A stretch of 64,000 bases of DNA from Frondihabitans peucedani (lineage in GTDB: Bacteria; Actinomycetota; Actinomycetes; Actinomycetales; Microbacteriaceae): contig NZ_BAABAU010000001.1 of NCBI RefSeq assembly GCF_039537585.1, positions 868,001 to 932,000 on the forward strand. Reading direction: 5' to 3'. The notes beneath the pieces are model-generated. The model saw nothing but the letters and a program-made list of their open reading frames with translations. It did no database searches and was not told the origin of the DNA. Positions 7,085 to 15,422 of the stretch are shown in pieces (positions within the stretch are counted from its first letter, which is position 1; each line of letters starts with the position of its first letter). Made by a program: the position numbers and the translations under genes.

Positions 7085-10000
7085 TCAGTTCTCCTTGACT
7101 GCGGTGGCCGACGCTGCCACGAGCACGGCGGCCCGCTCGCGCAGCACGTTCTTCTGGACCTTGCCCACGACGTTCCGCGGGATCTCGTCGATGAACTCCA
7201 GCCGCTCGGGCCAGTAGTACTTCGACACCCCCGCGTCGCCGAGGTACTTCTGCATCGCGGCGAACTCGAGGTGGGCGCCGTCTCTCGCCGGCACGACGAA
7301 CGCGCAGGCGCGCTCACCGAGACGAGGATCGGGCATGGCAACGATAGCCGCGTCGGACACCATCGGGTGCTGGTAGAGGAGGTTCTCGATCTCGACGACC
7401 GGGATCTTCTCGCCGCCGCGGTTGATGACGTCCTTCACCCGCCCGGTGATGTGCAGGAAGCCCTTGTCGTCGATCGTCGCGAGGTCGCCGGTCCGGTACC
7501 AGCCGTCGGACGTGAAGACGTCGTCGGTGAGGTCGGGGCGGTCGAGGTACCCGCCGAACATCGTCGGCGAGTTCAGCTCGTAGTTGCCCTCGGTGCCGGG
7601 GGCGACCTCGACGCCCTCGTCGTCGACGATCCTGAGCCGGATTCCGGGCAGCGGCTTGCCGTCGCTCCCCCAGGCGTCTTCGGGGGCGTCGCTCGGGGTC
7701 GAGAGCGCTCCGAGGCAGGTCTCGGACGTCCCGAAGGCGCCGAGCACGCTCGTCTGCAGGACCGCCGTGGCCTTCTGCGCGAGGGCGCGCGGGACCGCGG
7801 CGCCGGTCGCGACGAAGATGCGGAGGCTCTCGGGGACGGGGAGGCCGTGCTCGACCTCCGCCACGAGGTCGGTGAGGAACGGGGTCGCGCACTGCACGAA
7901 CGAGGCCCTCGACGCCTGGAAGGCCTGGGTGAGCGAGACCTGAGGGTCCCACACCGGCTGGATGACGCTGGCCACGCCGAGACGCCACGACAGGAGCATC
8001 CCGTAGAGGAAGCCCGTCTGGTGCGCCAGGGGCGACGGCACGTAGACCCGGTCGTCGGAGGTGAGCCCGAGGTGAGCGACCTCCATCGCGGTCGCGAGGC
8101 CGAGGGTGCGGTGCGCGTGCTGCACGCCCTTCGGCTCGCCCGTGGTGCCGGACGTGAACAGGAGCTGGCAGATGTCGTCGGGCGACGGCGCGAGCTGCCG
8201 GATCCGCTCGTGATCGGGCGTGACGGCCGCGAGAGCGATGTCGTAGTAGCGCCAGTTCCACTCGGAGGCCTCGACGGCCCGGGCGGCGTCGGCCGGAATC
8301 GGTGTCACGTCGCTGTGCGAGGTGACGTCGCCGCGGCTCTCGGAGCGCAGGACGACGACGTGCTCGAGCGACAGCCGCCGCTTCTGCGCGCGCGCCTCGT
8401 CGATCACCTCGAGCAGCTCGATCGCGGGACGACGCCTGCGGAACACGTTGGGGAGGAACACGACGCGGGCCTTCGACCTCGACAGGGTCATCGTCGTCTC
8501 GCGCGGGCCGAACACGGGCATGATCGGCGTCGCGACGGCCCCGATCTGGACGGTCCCGAGCGTGATCGCCACGAACTCCTTCCAGTTCGGCAGCTGCATC
8601 GCGACCGACTCGCCCTTCTGCACGCCGAGCTCGATCAGCAGCTGCGAGACCCGGTCCGCCTCGTCCTGGAGCTCGCGCCAGGTCGTGGTCACCGGCTCGA
8701 CGCCGCCGACCTCGATCACGGCGGGCTCGTCGGGGTGGGACTCGCTCATCGCGCGGACCCTGTCGCTGAGGACCAGCGGATCGGCGTCGACGCCCTGGAG
8801 CTCGAGCGGCTCCGCCTCGAGACCCGCGTCTTCAGACACGTCGTCGCGCTCGAAGTCGACGTTCTCGGCGCTCTCGAGCGACTTCGGGTCTCCCATGTCG
8901 AGGTCGAGGCCGATCGACGTCATCGCCTCGAGGAAGGTCGGATAGGAGATCCGGTAGGCGCGCGGGTAGGTGAGGCTGGTGGCGCCCTCGGCCCTGGTGG
9001 CCGCGATGGCGAGCGACATGAGGACCCGGTGGTCGTTGAACGACGACAGCGGCGCCCCGTGGAGCGGCCCGCGCGCACCGGTCACGCGGAGCTCGTCGTG
9101 CGTCTGCTCGGCCGACCCGCCGAGGTTGTTGAGCTGCAGCATCGCCGAGACGCGGTCGCTCTCCTTCAACCGGATGTGGCCGACGTTCCGGAAGGTCGAG
9201 GTGCCCTCGGCGAAGGTCGCCATCGTCGACAGGATCGGCAGCAGGTCGGGGATCGGCTGGCAGTCGATGTCGATCGCGCGGAGGGTGCCGCCGGGGTTAG
9301 TGATGCGGACGAACCCGGTCTCGTCGTCGATCGAGAACGGCACGCCCATCGACGTCGCCAGGTCGAGGAACTCGGACTCCGGGTGGTCGGTCTCGTCGGT
9401 GCGGAACGTCGACAGCCCGCGGAACAGCACGTCGGACGGGTGGATCGCCGCGGCCGCGATGCCGAAGGCCGCCGAGCCGATGTCGGCGGGGATGACGTAG
9501 TCGTGCGGCGTGGCCGTCTGGCCGGCCGGGATGCGGAAGGTCAGCCAGTCGTCGTCGTGCTCGACCACGAGACCCCAGAGACGCATCATCCGGATCGTGA
9601 GGTCGACGTAGGGCTGCTCGTTCAGCGTGCCGCCGGTGACGTGGATGACCGTGTCCTCCTCGGCGAAGGGGGCCAGGAGGAGGAGGCCCGAGATCCACTG
9701 CGACAGGGTGCCCGCGATGGAGACCTCGCCGCCCCTGGGCCGGACCGGCTGGACGTGGACGGGAGGGCGATCCTGGTCGGCCTCGAGCTGGACGCCCATC
9801 TGCTGGAGCGAGTCGAGGAGCGCCTTGATGGGACGCCTCCGGAAGTACTTCATGCCCGTCAGGGTCATCGGCCGGTCGGCGAGCGACGCGAGCCCCACCA
9901 TGAAGTAGAGCGTGGTGCCCGAGGAGCCCATGTTGAGGAGCCCGTCGGCCCCGCGCGAGCCGTGGTCGACGACGTCGGTCGCCCGGTACGGGCCCCCCTC

Positions 10001-10219
10001 GACGATGTACGTGTCGTCTCTGATCGTGATCTTCGTGCCGAGGGCGCGGAGGGTGCCGACCGTCCACTCGACCTGACGCGTCGTCGAGACCCCGGTGATC
10101 ACGCTCCGCCCCGGGGCGAGCGAGGCGAGGACGAGGGCTCGGTGCGCGTGGTACTTCGACACCGGGACGTCGAGGGCGCCTTCGAGATGGGTGGATGTTC
10201 CGCGCACGACCAGCTGCAT
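7085..10219 (-). CDS. EPSP synthase-like domain fused to an acyl-CoA ligase
   Basis: 1044-residue bifunctional protein. Residues 1-445 are an enolpyruvyl-transferase fold: shikimate-site residues are kept (Lys22, Arg27, Gln174, Asp325, Lys352-Glu353, Arg356, NDHR398), but PEP-contact positions are changed by my alignment to E. coli AroA (Arg124 to Tyr125, Lys411 to Ile424, Arg100 to Tyr105), and Ser23 is Tyr23. After a linker, 475-1044 is an ANL-family ligase with LLFTSGTTGEPKG (686-698), GRVKDVINRGGEK and Lys1020. The ATG at 10219 has AGGAGG about 9 nt upstream. I recall the same fusion as PlmJK of the phoslactomycin cluster, where it starts conversion of shikimate to cyclohexanecarboxyl-CoA. 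Likely role: shikimate dehydration plus CoA activation, not aromatic amino-acid synthesis. Confidence 0.85.
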   Translation of the reverse strand: MQLVVRGTSTHLEGALDVPVSKYHAHRALVLASLAPGRSVITGVSTTRQVEWTVGTLRALGTKITIRDDTYIVEGGPYRATDVVDHGSRGADGLLNMGSSGTTLYFMVGLASLADRPMTLTGMKYFRRRPIKALLDSLQQMGVQLEADQDRPPVHVQPVRPRGGEVSIAGTLSQWISGLLLLAPFAEEDTVIHVTGGTLNEQPYVDLTIRMMRLWGLVVEHDDDWLTFRIPAGQTATPHDYVIPADIGSAAFGIAAAAIHPSDVLFRGLSTFRTDETDHPESEFLDLATSMGVPFSIDDETGFVRITNPGGTLRAIDIDCQPIPDLLPILSTMATFAEGTSTFRNVGHIRLKESDRVSAMLQLNNLGGSAEQTHDELRVTGARGPLHGAPLSSFNDHRVLMSLAIAATRAEGATSLTYPRAYRISYPTFLEAMTSIGLDLDMGDPKSLESAENVDFERDDVSEDAGLEAEPLELQGVDADPLVLSDRVRAMSESHPDEPAVIEVGGVEPVTTTWRELQDEADRVSQLLIELGVQKGESVAMQLPNWKEFVAITLGTVQIGAVATPIMPVFGPRETTMTLSRSKARVVFLPNVFRRRRPAIELLEVIDEARAQKRRLSLEHVVVLRSESRGDVTSHSDVTPIPADAARAVEASEWNWRYYDIALAAVTPDHERIRQLAPSPDDICQLLFTSGTTGEPKGVQHAHRTLGLATAMEVAHLGLTSDDRVYVPSPLAHQTGFLYGMLLSWRLGVASVIQPVWDPQVSLTQAFQASRASFVQCATPFLTDLVAEVEHGLPVPESLRIFVATGAAVPRALAQKATAVLQTSVLGAFGTSETCLGALSTPSDAPEDAWGSDGKPLPGIRLRIVDDEGVEVAPGTEGNYELNSPTMFGGYLDRPDLTDDVFTSDGWYRTGDLATIDDKGFLHITGRVKDVINRGGEKIPVVEIENLLYQHPMVSDAAIVAMPDPRLGERACAFVVPARDGAHLEFAAMQKYLGDAGVSKYYWPERLEFIDEIPRNVVGKVQKNVLRERAAVLVAASATAVKEN

Positions 10220-10456
10220 CGTCTCTCTCCTCCTGTTGCCTGCCTCGGGGCACGACATTGTGAGGGCGAAAACCCTACCCAGCGCAGGTCCCGACGATTC
10301 ACGTTAGCCCACGGGACCTTCCCAGCGAGGGTGTGGGACCGTCTCAGCCTCGTCTCTTGCCATTTCGGTGCAGACCCTGCAAAAATGTCGACCCATCTTC
10401 GGAGGATGCCGACTTGCACGGCCTCGCCCGCCCGTCCTCCTGGCAGGATGACCGGC

Positions 10457-11611
10457 ATGGAACCCGCGCAGCCGATCCCGTTCACGCACTCGAAGCGGTC
10501 GACCCTCGGGCTCGAGTGGGAGCTCGCCCTCGTCGACCGCTCGAGCGGAGAGCTCGCGCCGCACGCACCCGCGATCCTGCCCGCCCTCCACCACCTGAAC
10601 CAGGACGGCGACCGGGTGACCAAGGAGCTGCTGACGAACACCGTCGAGGTCGTGACCGGCGTGCACACGCGGGTCGCCGACGCCGTGGCCGACCTCTCGT
10701 CGACCATCGACCTCGTGCGCGAGGAGGCCGAGATCCTGGGCGCCGATCTGATGTGCGCCGGGACGCACCCGTTCAGCCAGTGGTTCCAGCAGGAGGTCAC
10801 GCCCGGCAGCGAGCGCTACGAGACGCTCATCGACCGCACCCGCTGGTGGGGGCGCCAGATGATGATCTGGGGAGTTCACGCCCACGTCGGGATCGACGAC
10901 CACCGCAAGGTCGTCCCCATCCTGAACGCGCTGCTCACCTACCTGCCGCACTTCCAGGTGCTGACCGCGTCGAGCCCGTTCTGGGTCGGCGAGGCCACCG
11001 GCTACGCGTCGAACCGGGCGATGATGTTCCAGCAGCTGCCGACCGCCGGACTGCCGCCGCTGTTCGACAGCTACGCCGAGTACGAGGCGATGGTGCGCGA
11101 CATGACCCACACCGGGGTCATCGACGACCACTCCGAGCTCCGCTGGGACGTCCGGCCGTCGCCGAAGTGGGGCACCCTCGAGGTCCGCGTCTTCGACGGC
11201 ATCTCGAGCGTCGCCGAGGTCGGCTCGATGGCGGCCCTCGTGCAGTGCCTCGTCGACGACTTCTCGGAGCGGCTCGACCGCGGCGAGGAGCTTCCCCGCA
11301 TGCAGCCGTGGTTCGTCCGCGAGAACAAGTGGCGCGCCGCCCGCTACGGCATGGACGCGATCATCATCCAGAACGCCGACGGCGACGAGCGCCTCGTGAC
11401 GGACGACACGCAGGATCTCCTGACCCGGCTCGAGCCCGCAGCCGACCGTCTCGGCTGCCTCCCCGAGCTCTTCGGGGTGCAGACGATCCTCAGCGGGGGT
11501 GCCAGCTACCAGCGGCAGCTCGCCGTGGCCGCCCGCAACGACGGGAGCCTCAAGGCCGTCGTGGCGTCGCTGGTCGCGGAGCTCCGCGACGGCGTGACGA
11601 CGGTCGCCTAG
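10457..11611 (+). CDS. Carboxylate-amine ligase, YbdK/GCS2 family
   Basis: 384-residue ATP-dependent carboxylate-amine ligase of the glutamate-cysteine ligase 2 family; weak gamma-glutamylcysteine synthesis is known for the E. coli homologue, but the physiological substrate is unsettled. The N-terminus STLGLEWELALVD, the KELLTNTVEVVTG segment and the HAHVGIDD and ELRWDVRPS segments are family signatures. The ATG at 10457 is chosen because AGGA lies 8 nt upstream; an in-frame ATG at 10448 is possible. It is divergent from the CoA-ester operon (237 bp shared) and overlaps the end of ffh by 4 nt. Confidence 0.88.
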   Translation: MEPAQPIPFTHSKRSTLGLEWELALVDRSSGELAPHAPAILPALHHLNQDGDRVTKELLTNTVEVVTGVHTRVADAVADLSSTIDLVREEAEILGADLMCAGTHPFSQWFQQEVTPGSERYETLIDRTRWWGRQMMIWGVHAHVGIDDHRKVVPILNALLTYLPHFQVLTASSPFWVGEATGYASNRAMMFQQLPTAGLPPLFDSYAEYEAMVRDMTHTGVIDDHSELRWDVRPSPKWGTLEVRVFDGISSVAEVGSMAALVQCLVDDFSERLDRGEELPRMQPWFVRENKWRAARYGMDAIIIQNADGDERLVTDDTQDLLTRLEPAADRLGCLPELFGVQTILSGGASYQRQLAVAARNDGSLKAVVASLVAELRDGVTTVA

Positions 11612-13167
11612 CGGCCCAGGAACTTCTGCAGGCTCGCCAGCTCCTCCTCGGTGGGAGCTGCCTGCCCCTTGCCGCCGCCGAGGCCGAAGCCTCCGCCGGT
11701 CGGAGCCGAGGGGGCCTTCTCGCCCGTCGCGAGACGCGCGTTCTCGGCGGCCCGCTTGGCGGGGTTGCCGGCCTTCGAGCCCTTTTTCTTCGCCGCCTGC
11801 TTGCGACCGCCCGCGAAGCCGGCACCCGGTATCGGACCCATGCCCGGCACCTGCGGGACACCACCCTTGGCGACGGTCTTCATCATCTTGGCGGCCTGCT
11901 CGAAGCGGTTGACGAGCTGGTTGACGTCGGTGACGGTCATGCCGGAGCCCTTGGCGATCCGGAGGCGGCGGGAGCCGTTGAGGAGCTTCGAGTTGGCGCG
12001 CTCGGCCTTGGTCATCGACTGGATGATGGCCTCGGTGCGGACGATCTCGCGCTCGTCGAAGTTGTCGAGCTGCTCGCGCATGCCCTTCGCGCCCGGGAGC
12101 ATCCCGAGCATGCCCTTGATGGAGCCCATGTTGCGGAGCTGCTGCATCTGCTTCAGGAAGTCGTCGAGGGTGAAGGTGTCGGTCGCGAACTTCTCCGCGA
12201 TCTTCATCGCCTCTTCTTCGTCGAACGCGCCCTGCGCCTGCTCGATCAGAGTGAGGATGTCGCCGAGGTCGAGGATGCGGCTCGCCATGCGGTCGGGGTG
12301 GAAGGGCTCGAAGTCGTCGAGGCTCTCGCCGGTGGAGGCGAACATGATCGGCCGGCCGGTGACCGACGCGACGCTCAGCGCCGCACCACCGCGGGCGTCG
12401 CCATCGAGCTTGGTGAGGACGACGCCCGTGAAGTCGACGCCCTCCTGGAAGGCCTTCGCCGTGGCGACCGCATCTTGACCGATCATCGCGTCGATGACGA
12501 AGAGGACCTCGTCGGGGTCGACGGCCTTCCGGATGTTCGCGGCCTGCTTCATCATGTCGGCGTCCACGCCGAGACGGCCGGCGGTGTCGACGATGACGGT
12601 GTCGTAGAGCTTGTCGGCGGCGAACTTCACGCCGTTCTTCGCGACCTTGACCGGGTCGCCGACGCCGTTGCCGGGCTCCGGCGCGAAGACGGGCACGCCG
12701 GCCTGCTCGCCGACGACCTGCAGCTGGGTGACGGCGTTCGGGCGCTGGAGGTCGGAGGCGACGAGGACGGGCGTGTGCCCCTCCTTCTTCAGCCACTTCG
12801 CGAGCTTGCCGGCCAGGGTCGTCTTGCCGGCGCCCTGGAGGCCGGCGAGCATGATGACCGTCGGCGGGCGCTTCGAGAACTCGAGGCGGCGCTGCTGACC
12901 GCCCAGGATGCCGACGAGCTCCTCGTTGACGATCTGCACGACCTGCTGAGCGGGGTTCAGAGCCTTGTTGACCTCGTCGCCGAGGGCCCGCTCGCGGACG
13001 GACGCGGTGAACGCCTTGACGACGTCGAGGGCGACGTCGGCGTCGAGGAGGGCGCGACGGATCTCGCGGACGGTGCCGTCGACGTCGGCCGGGCTGAGCT
13101 TGCCCTTGCCGCGGAGGTTCTTGAGTGTTTCCGCGAGGCGGTCGGAGAGAGACGCAAAAGTGGCCAT
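11608..13167 (-). CDS. ffh: Signal recognition particle GTPase Ffh
   Basis: SRP54 homologue that binds signal sequences of nascent membrane proteins and delivers ribosomes to FtsY. The helical N domain (1-95) is followed by the G domain with GLQGAGKTT (about 110), DTAGR and TKLDGDARGG, then a methionine-rich M domain (about 320-450) with the RRLRIAKGSG RNA-contact segment. 519 aa with a Gly/Pro/Lys-rich C-terminal tail. It is followed (minus direction) by ybdK and the CoA-ester operon instead of rpsP, its usual neighbour. Confidence 0.97.
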   Translation of the reverse strand: MATFASLSDRLAETLKNLRGKGKLSPADVDGTVREIRRALLDADVALDVVKAFTASVRERALGDEVNKALNPAQQVVQIVNEELVGILGGQQRRLEFSKRPPTVIMLAGLQGAGKTTLAGKLAKWLKKEGHTPVLVASDLQRPNAVTQLQVVGEQAGVPVFAPEPGNGVGDPVKVAKNGVKFAADKLYDTVIVDTAGRLGVDADMMKQAANIRKAVDPDEVLFVIDAMIGQDAVATAKAFQEGVDFTGVVLTKLDGDARGGAALSVASVTGRPIMFASTGESLDDFEPFHPDRMASRILDLGDILTLIEQAQGAFDEEEAMKIAEKFATDTFTLDDFLKQMQQLRNMGSIKGMLGMLPGAKGMREQLDNFDEREIVRTEAIIQSMTKAERANSKLLNGSRRLRIAKGSGMTVTDVNQLVNRFEQAAKMMKTVAKGGVPQVPGMGPIPGAGFAGGRKQAAKKKGSKAGNPAKRAAENARLATGEKAPSAPTGGGFGLGGGKGQAAPTEEELASLQKFLGR

Positions 13168-13219
13168 GGTCCGACCATCTTAACCGCTCGCCCCTGCGTG
13201 GTCAGACGCCGCCGGGCGG

Positions 13220-14089
13220 TCAGCCGATGAGGTTCTGCACGAACACGTGCGGGGTGAAACCGGTCAGGTCGCCGATCCGCTCCCCCTGGCCGACCAGCTT
13301 GATCGGGATGCCGGTCTGCTCCTGCACGGCGAGGACGAAGCCGCCGCGCGCCGACCCGTCGAGCTTCGTCAGCACCAGGCCGGTGACGCCGGCGTGCTCG
13401 ATGAAGGCCTGCGCCTGCGCGAGTCCGTTCTGCCCCGTCGTCGCGTCGAGCACCAGCAGGACCTCGGCGATCTCGGTCTGCTTCTCGACGACGCGCTTGA
13501 TCTTGCCGAGCTCGTCCATCAGCCCGGCCTTGGTCTGGAGGCGACCGGCCGTGTCGATGATGACGATCTCGATGCCCTCGCGCATGGCCTTCTCGACGGT
13601 CTGGAAGGCGACGGACGCAGGATCCTGCCCCTGCTGCTGGGGCTTCACGATCTGCACGCCCGCGCGCTCGGCCCAGGTGCCGAGCTGCTCGACGGCGGCC
13701 GCACGGAAGGTGTCGGCTGCCCCGACGACGACCGACCGGTCGAAGTTGCGGAGGAACTTGGCGAACTTGCCGATCGTGGTGGTCTTGCCGACGCCGTTCA
13801 CGCCGACGACGAGCACGACGGCGGGCCGGTTGCTCAGCTTCAGCGTCGAGTCGAGCTTCGACAGGCGCTCCTCCAGCGTCTCGCGCAGCATGCGCTTGAG
13901 GTCGGCGGGGTCGGTCGTGTTGTAGCGCTGGACCTTCTCGCGGAGGTCGTCGGTGATCTGCTCGGTGACGTCCGGCCCGAAGTCGGCCCCGATCAGGGCC
14001 GTCTCGAGGTCGTCCCACGTCGTGTCGTCGATGGTCTTCCGACCGAACATGCCGCGGAGTGCGCCCGAGAGGGACCAGGGATTTGCCAT
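13220..14089 (-). CDS. ftsY: SRP receptor FtsY
   Basis: Membrane-associated GTPase that docks SRP-ribosome complexes. At 289 aa it consists of NG domains only, without the long acidic A domain of E. coli FtsY, as in many Gram-positives. It shows GVNGVGKTTTIGK (about 95-107), AADTFRAAAVEQL, DTAGRLQ and TKLDGSARGG. The short N-terminal helix (ANPWSLSGALRGMFG) probably gives membrane binding. It lies 52 nt upstream of ffh in the same direction. Confidence 0.97.
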   Translation of the reverse strand: MANPWSLSGALRGMFGRKTIDDTTWDDLETALIGADFGPDVTEQITDDLREKVQRYNTTDPADLKRMLRETLEERLSKLDSTLKLSNRPAVVLVVGVNGVGKTTTIGKFAKFLRNFDRSVVVGAADTFRAAAVEQLGTWAERAGVQIVKPQQQGQDPASVAFQTVEKAMREGIEIVIIDTAGRLQTKAGLMDELGKIKRVVEKQTEIAEVLLVLDATTGQNGLAQAQAFIEHAGVTGLVLTKLDGSARGGFVLAVQEQTGIPIKLVGQGERIGDLTGFTPHVFVQNLIG

Positions 14090-14151
14090 GCCTGCAACTT
14101 TAGCCGGGAGCTTGCCACCCGCGATCGAGGGTCTGTACCGTGGAGATCGTT

Positions 14152-14254
14152 GAAGGGGAGTATTCCCAACGCGGCGGTGTCGTCAATACGGCTCAGAAAG
14201 ATCTGGGCCCGTACCGTCGGTCCTGAGATTCGTCTCGGGGCGTTAGAGACCTTC
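14152..14254 (+). promoter_or_regulatory. yybP-ykoY manganese riboswitch aptamer
   Basis: The leader before terC contains the family's conserved pieces in order: P1 5' strand GAAGG followed by GGGAGTA (14152-14162), the GTCGTCAATACGGC segment (14179-14192), a GGTCCTGAGA region and the closing GAGACCTTC (14246-14254). P1 is GAAGG (14152-14156) with CCTTC (14250-14254). The family senses Mn2+ and turns on exporters; TerC/Alx-type genes are classic targets. Confidence 0.88.
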
Positions 14255-14304
14255 AGTACATAGCGCTGCCTGGAACCCGTGAGACGGTCAATGCAGCAGT
14301 ACTG
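14253..14304 (+). promoter_or_regulatory. Putative expression platform between riboswitch and terC
   Basis: CAGTAC (14253-14258) can pair with GTACTG (14299-14304), enclosing GCTGC/GCAGC pairing. This stem shares bases with the P1 3' strand and ends 2 nt before the ATG at 14307. It could therefore hide the translation start when the aptamer is not stabilised by Mn2+. No T-run follows, so translational control is more likely than termination. The mechanism is inferred from pairing only. Confidence 0.5.
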
Positions 14305-14306
14305 AA

Positions 14307-15314
14307 ATGAGTCCTTCCATGGAAACCTCTCTGCTCGTCTGGGTGATCACGATCGCCGGCATCCTCGGCCTTCTGATCTTCGACTTCTACAGTCACGTGC
14401 GGACGCCGCACGAACCGACGATCCGCGAATCGGCGACCTGGTCGATCGTCTACATCGCGATCGCCATCCTCTTCGGTGTCGGAGTCGGCGTCTTCTCCGG
14501 GTGGGTGCCCGGCGGCGAGTACTTCGCCGGCTACATCACCGAGAAGGCGCTCAGCGTCGACAACCTGTTCGTCTTCCTGATCATCATGACGAGCTTCGCG
14601 GTCCCTCGGATGTACCAGCAGAAGGTGCTCCTGGTCGGCATCGCCATCGCCCTGCTCTCGCGCGGCCTCTTCATCGCGCTGGGCGTGACGATCATCGAGA
14701 ACTTCTCCTGGGTCTTCTACCTGTTCGGCATCCTGCTGTTCTGGCTCGCCTACAGCCAGGTCAAGTCGTCGCACGGCGAAGAGAAGGACGAGGCCGACAG
14801 CCGCCTCATCCGCACGCTCCGCCGCATCGTCCCGACCTCCGACGACTACGTCGAAGACCGCCTCACCACCCGCGTCAACGGCAAGCGCCTCTTCACGCCG
14901 CTGTTCCTGGTCATGCTCGCGATCGGCCTCACCGACGTGCTCTTCGCCCTCGACTCGATCCCGGCGATCTTCGGCCTCACGCAAGACCCGTACATCGTCT
15001 TCACCGCCAACGCGTTCTCGCTCCTCGGCCTCCGCCAGCTGTACTTCCTGATCTCGGGTCTCCTCGAGCGCCTGGTGTACCTCGCTCAGGGCCTCGCCGT
15101 GATCCTGGCGTTCATCGGAGTAAAACTCGTCTTCCACGCGTTGCACGTGAACGAAGTACCCTTTATCAATGGTGGTCGGTCCATCGACTGGATCCCGGAG
15201 ATCCCCATCTGGTTCTCTCTCGGGTTCATCGTCCTCACGATCCTCGTCGCCACCGTGCTCAGTCTCCGCAAATCCGGTCAAGACGCGAAGCGCGACGAGC
15301 TCGCCGCGTCGTAG
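14307..15314 (+). CDS. TerC/Alx-family integral membrane protein, probable Mn2+ exporter
   Basis: 335-residue polytopic membrane protein with eight to nine hydrophobic segments. Conserved acidic membrane motifs are present: LIFDFYSHVR, TEKALSVDNLFVF and LTDVLFALDSIPAIF. TerC/Alx proteins export or buffer Mn2+ and are often under yybP-ykoY control, as here. The start is uncertain: ATG 14307 or ATG 14319 (METSLLVW); neither has a good ribosome binding site, which fits structural control of translation. It is not part of a ter operon, so tellurite resistance is unlikely to be its role. Confidence 0.9.
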   Translation: MSPSMETSLLVWVITIAGILGLLIFDFYSHVRTPHEPTIRESATWSIVYIAIAILFGVGVGVFSGWVPGGEYFAGYITEKALSVDNLFVFLIIMTSFAVPRMYQQKVLLVGIAIALLSRGLFIALGVTIIENFSWVFYLFGILLFWLAYSQVKSSHGEEKDEADSRLIRTLRRIVPTSDDYVEDRLTTRVNGKRLFTPLFLVMLAIGLTDVLFALDSIPAIFGLTQDPYIVFTANAFSLLGLRQLYFLISGLLERLVYLAQGLAVILAFIGVKLVFHALHVNEVPFINGGRSIDWIPEIPIWFSLGFIVLTILVATVLSLRKSGQDAKRDELAAS

Positions 15315-15422
15315 AACCGCGGCGCGTGCGCCGGCCCCACATCCACAGACGGATCCGAGGGCCTGGCGGCTCTCCTCCCCCGCGCCCTCGGGCCCGGGTC
15401 ACCGACACGAAACACGGAGAAC

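Noticed and set aside
7085-10219. Calling the N-terminal domain of the fusion a normal aroA
   Set aside because: PEP-contact residues are replaced and the gene sits with CoA-ester enzymes.
2896-10219. Part of an antibiotic polyketide or NRPS cluster
   Set aside because: No PKS, NRPS, ACP or resistance gene lies within the window; neighbours are housekeeping genes.
7271-10456. Very long plus-strand open frame opposite the fusion gene and running into ybdK
   Set aside because: Only the part from 10457 has family similarity; the rest mirrors the minus-strand fusion gene.
14307-15314. Tellurite-resistance operon
   Set aside because: No terA/B/D/E/Z genes nearby; Mn2+ riboswitch points to manganese export.
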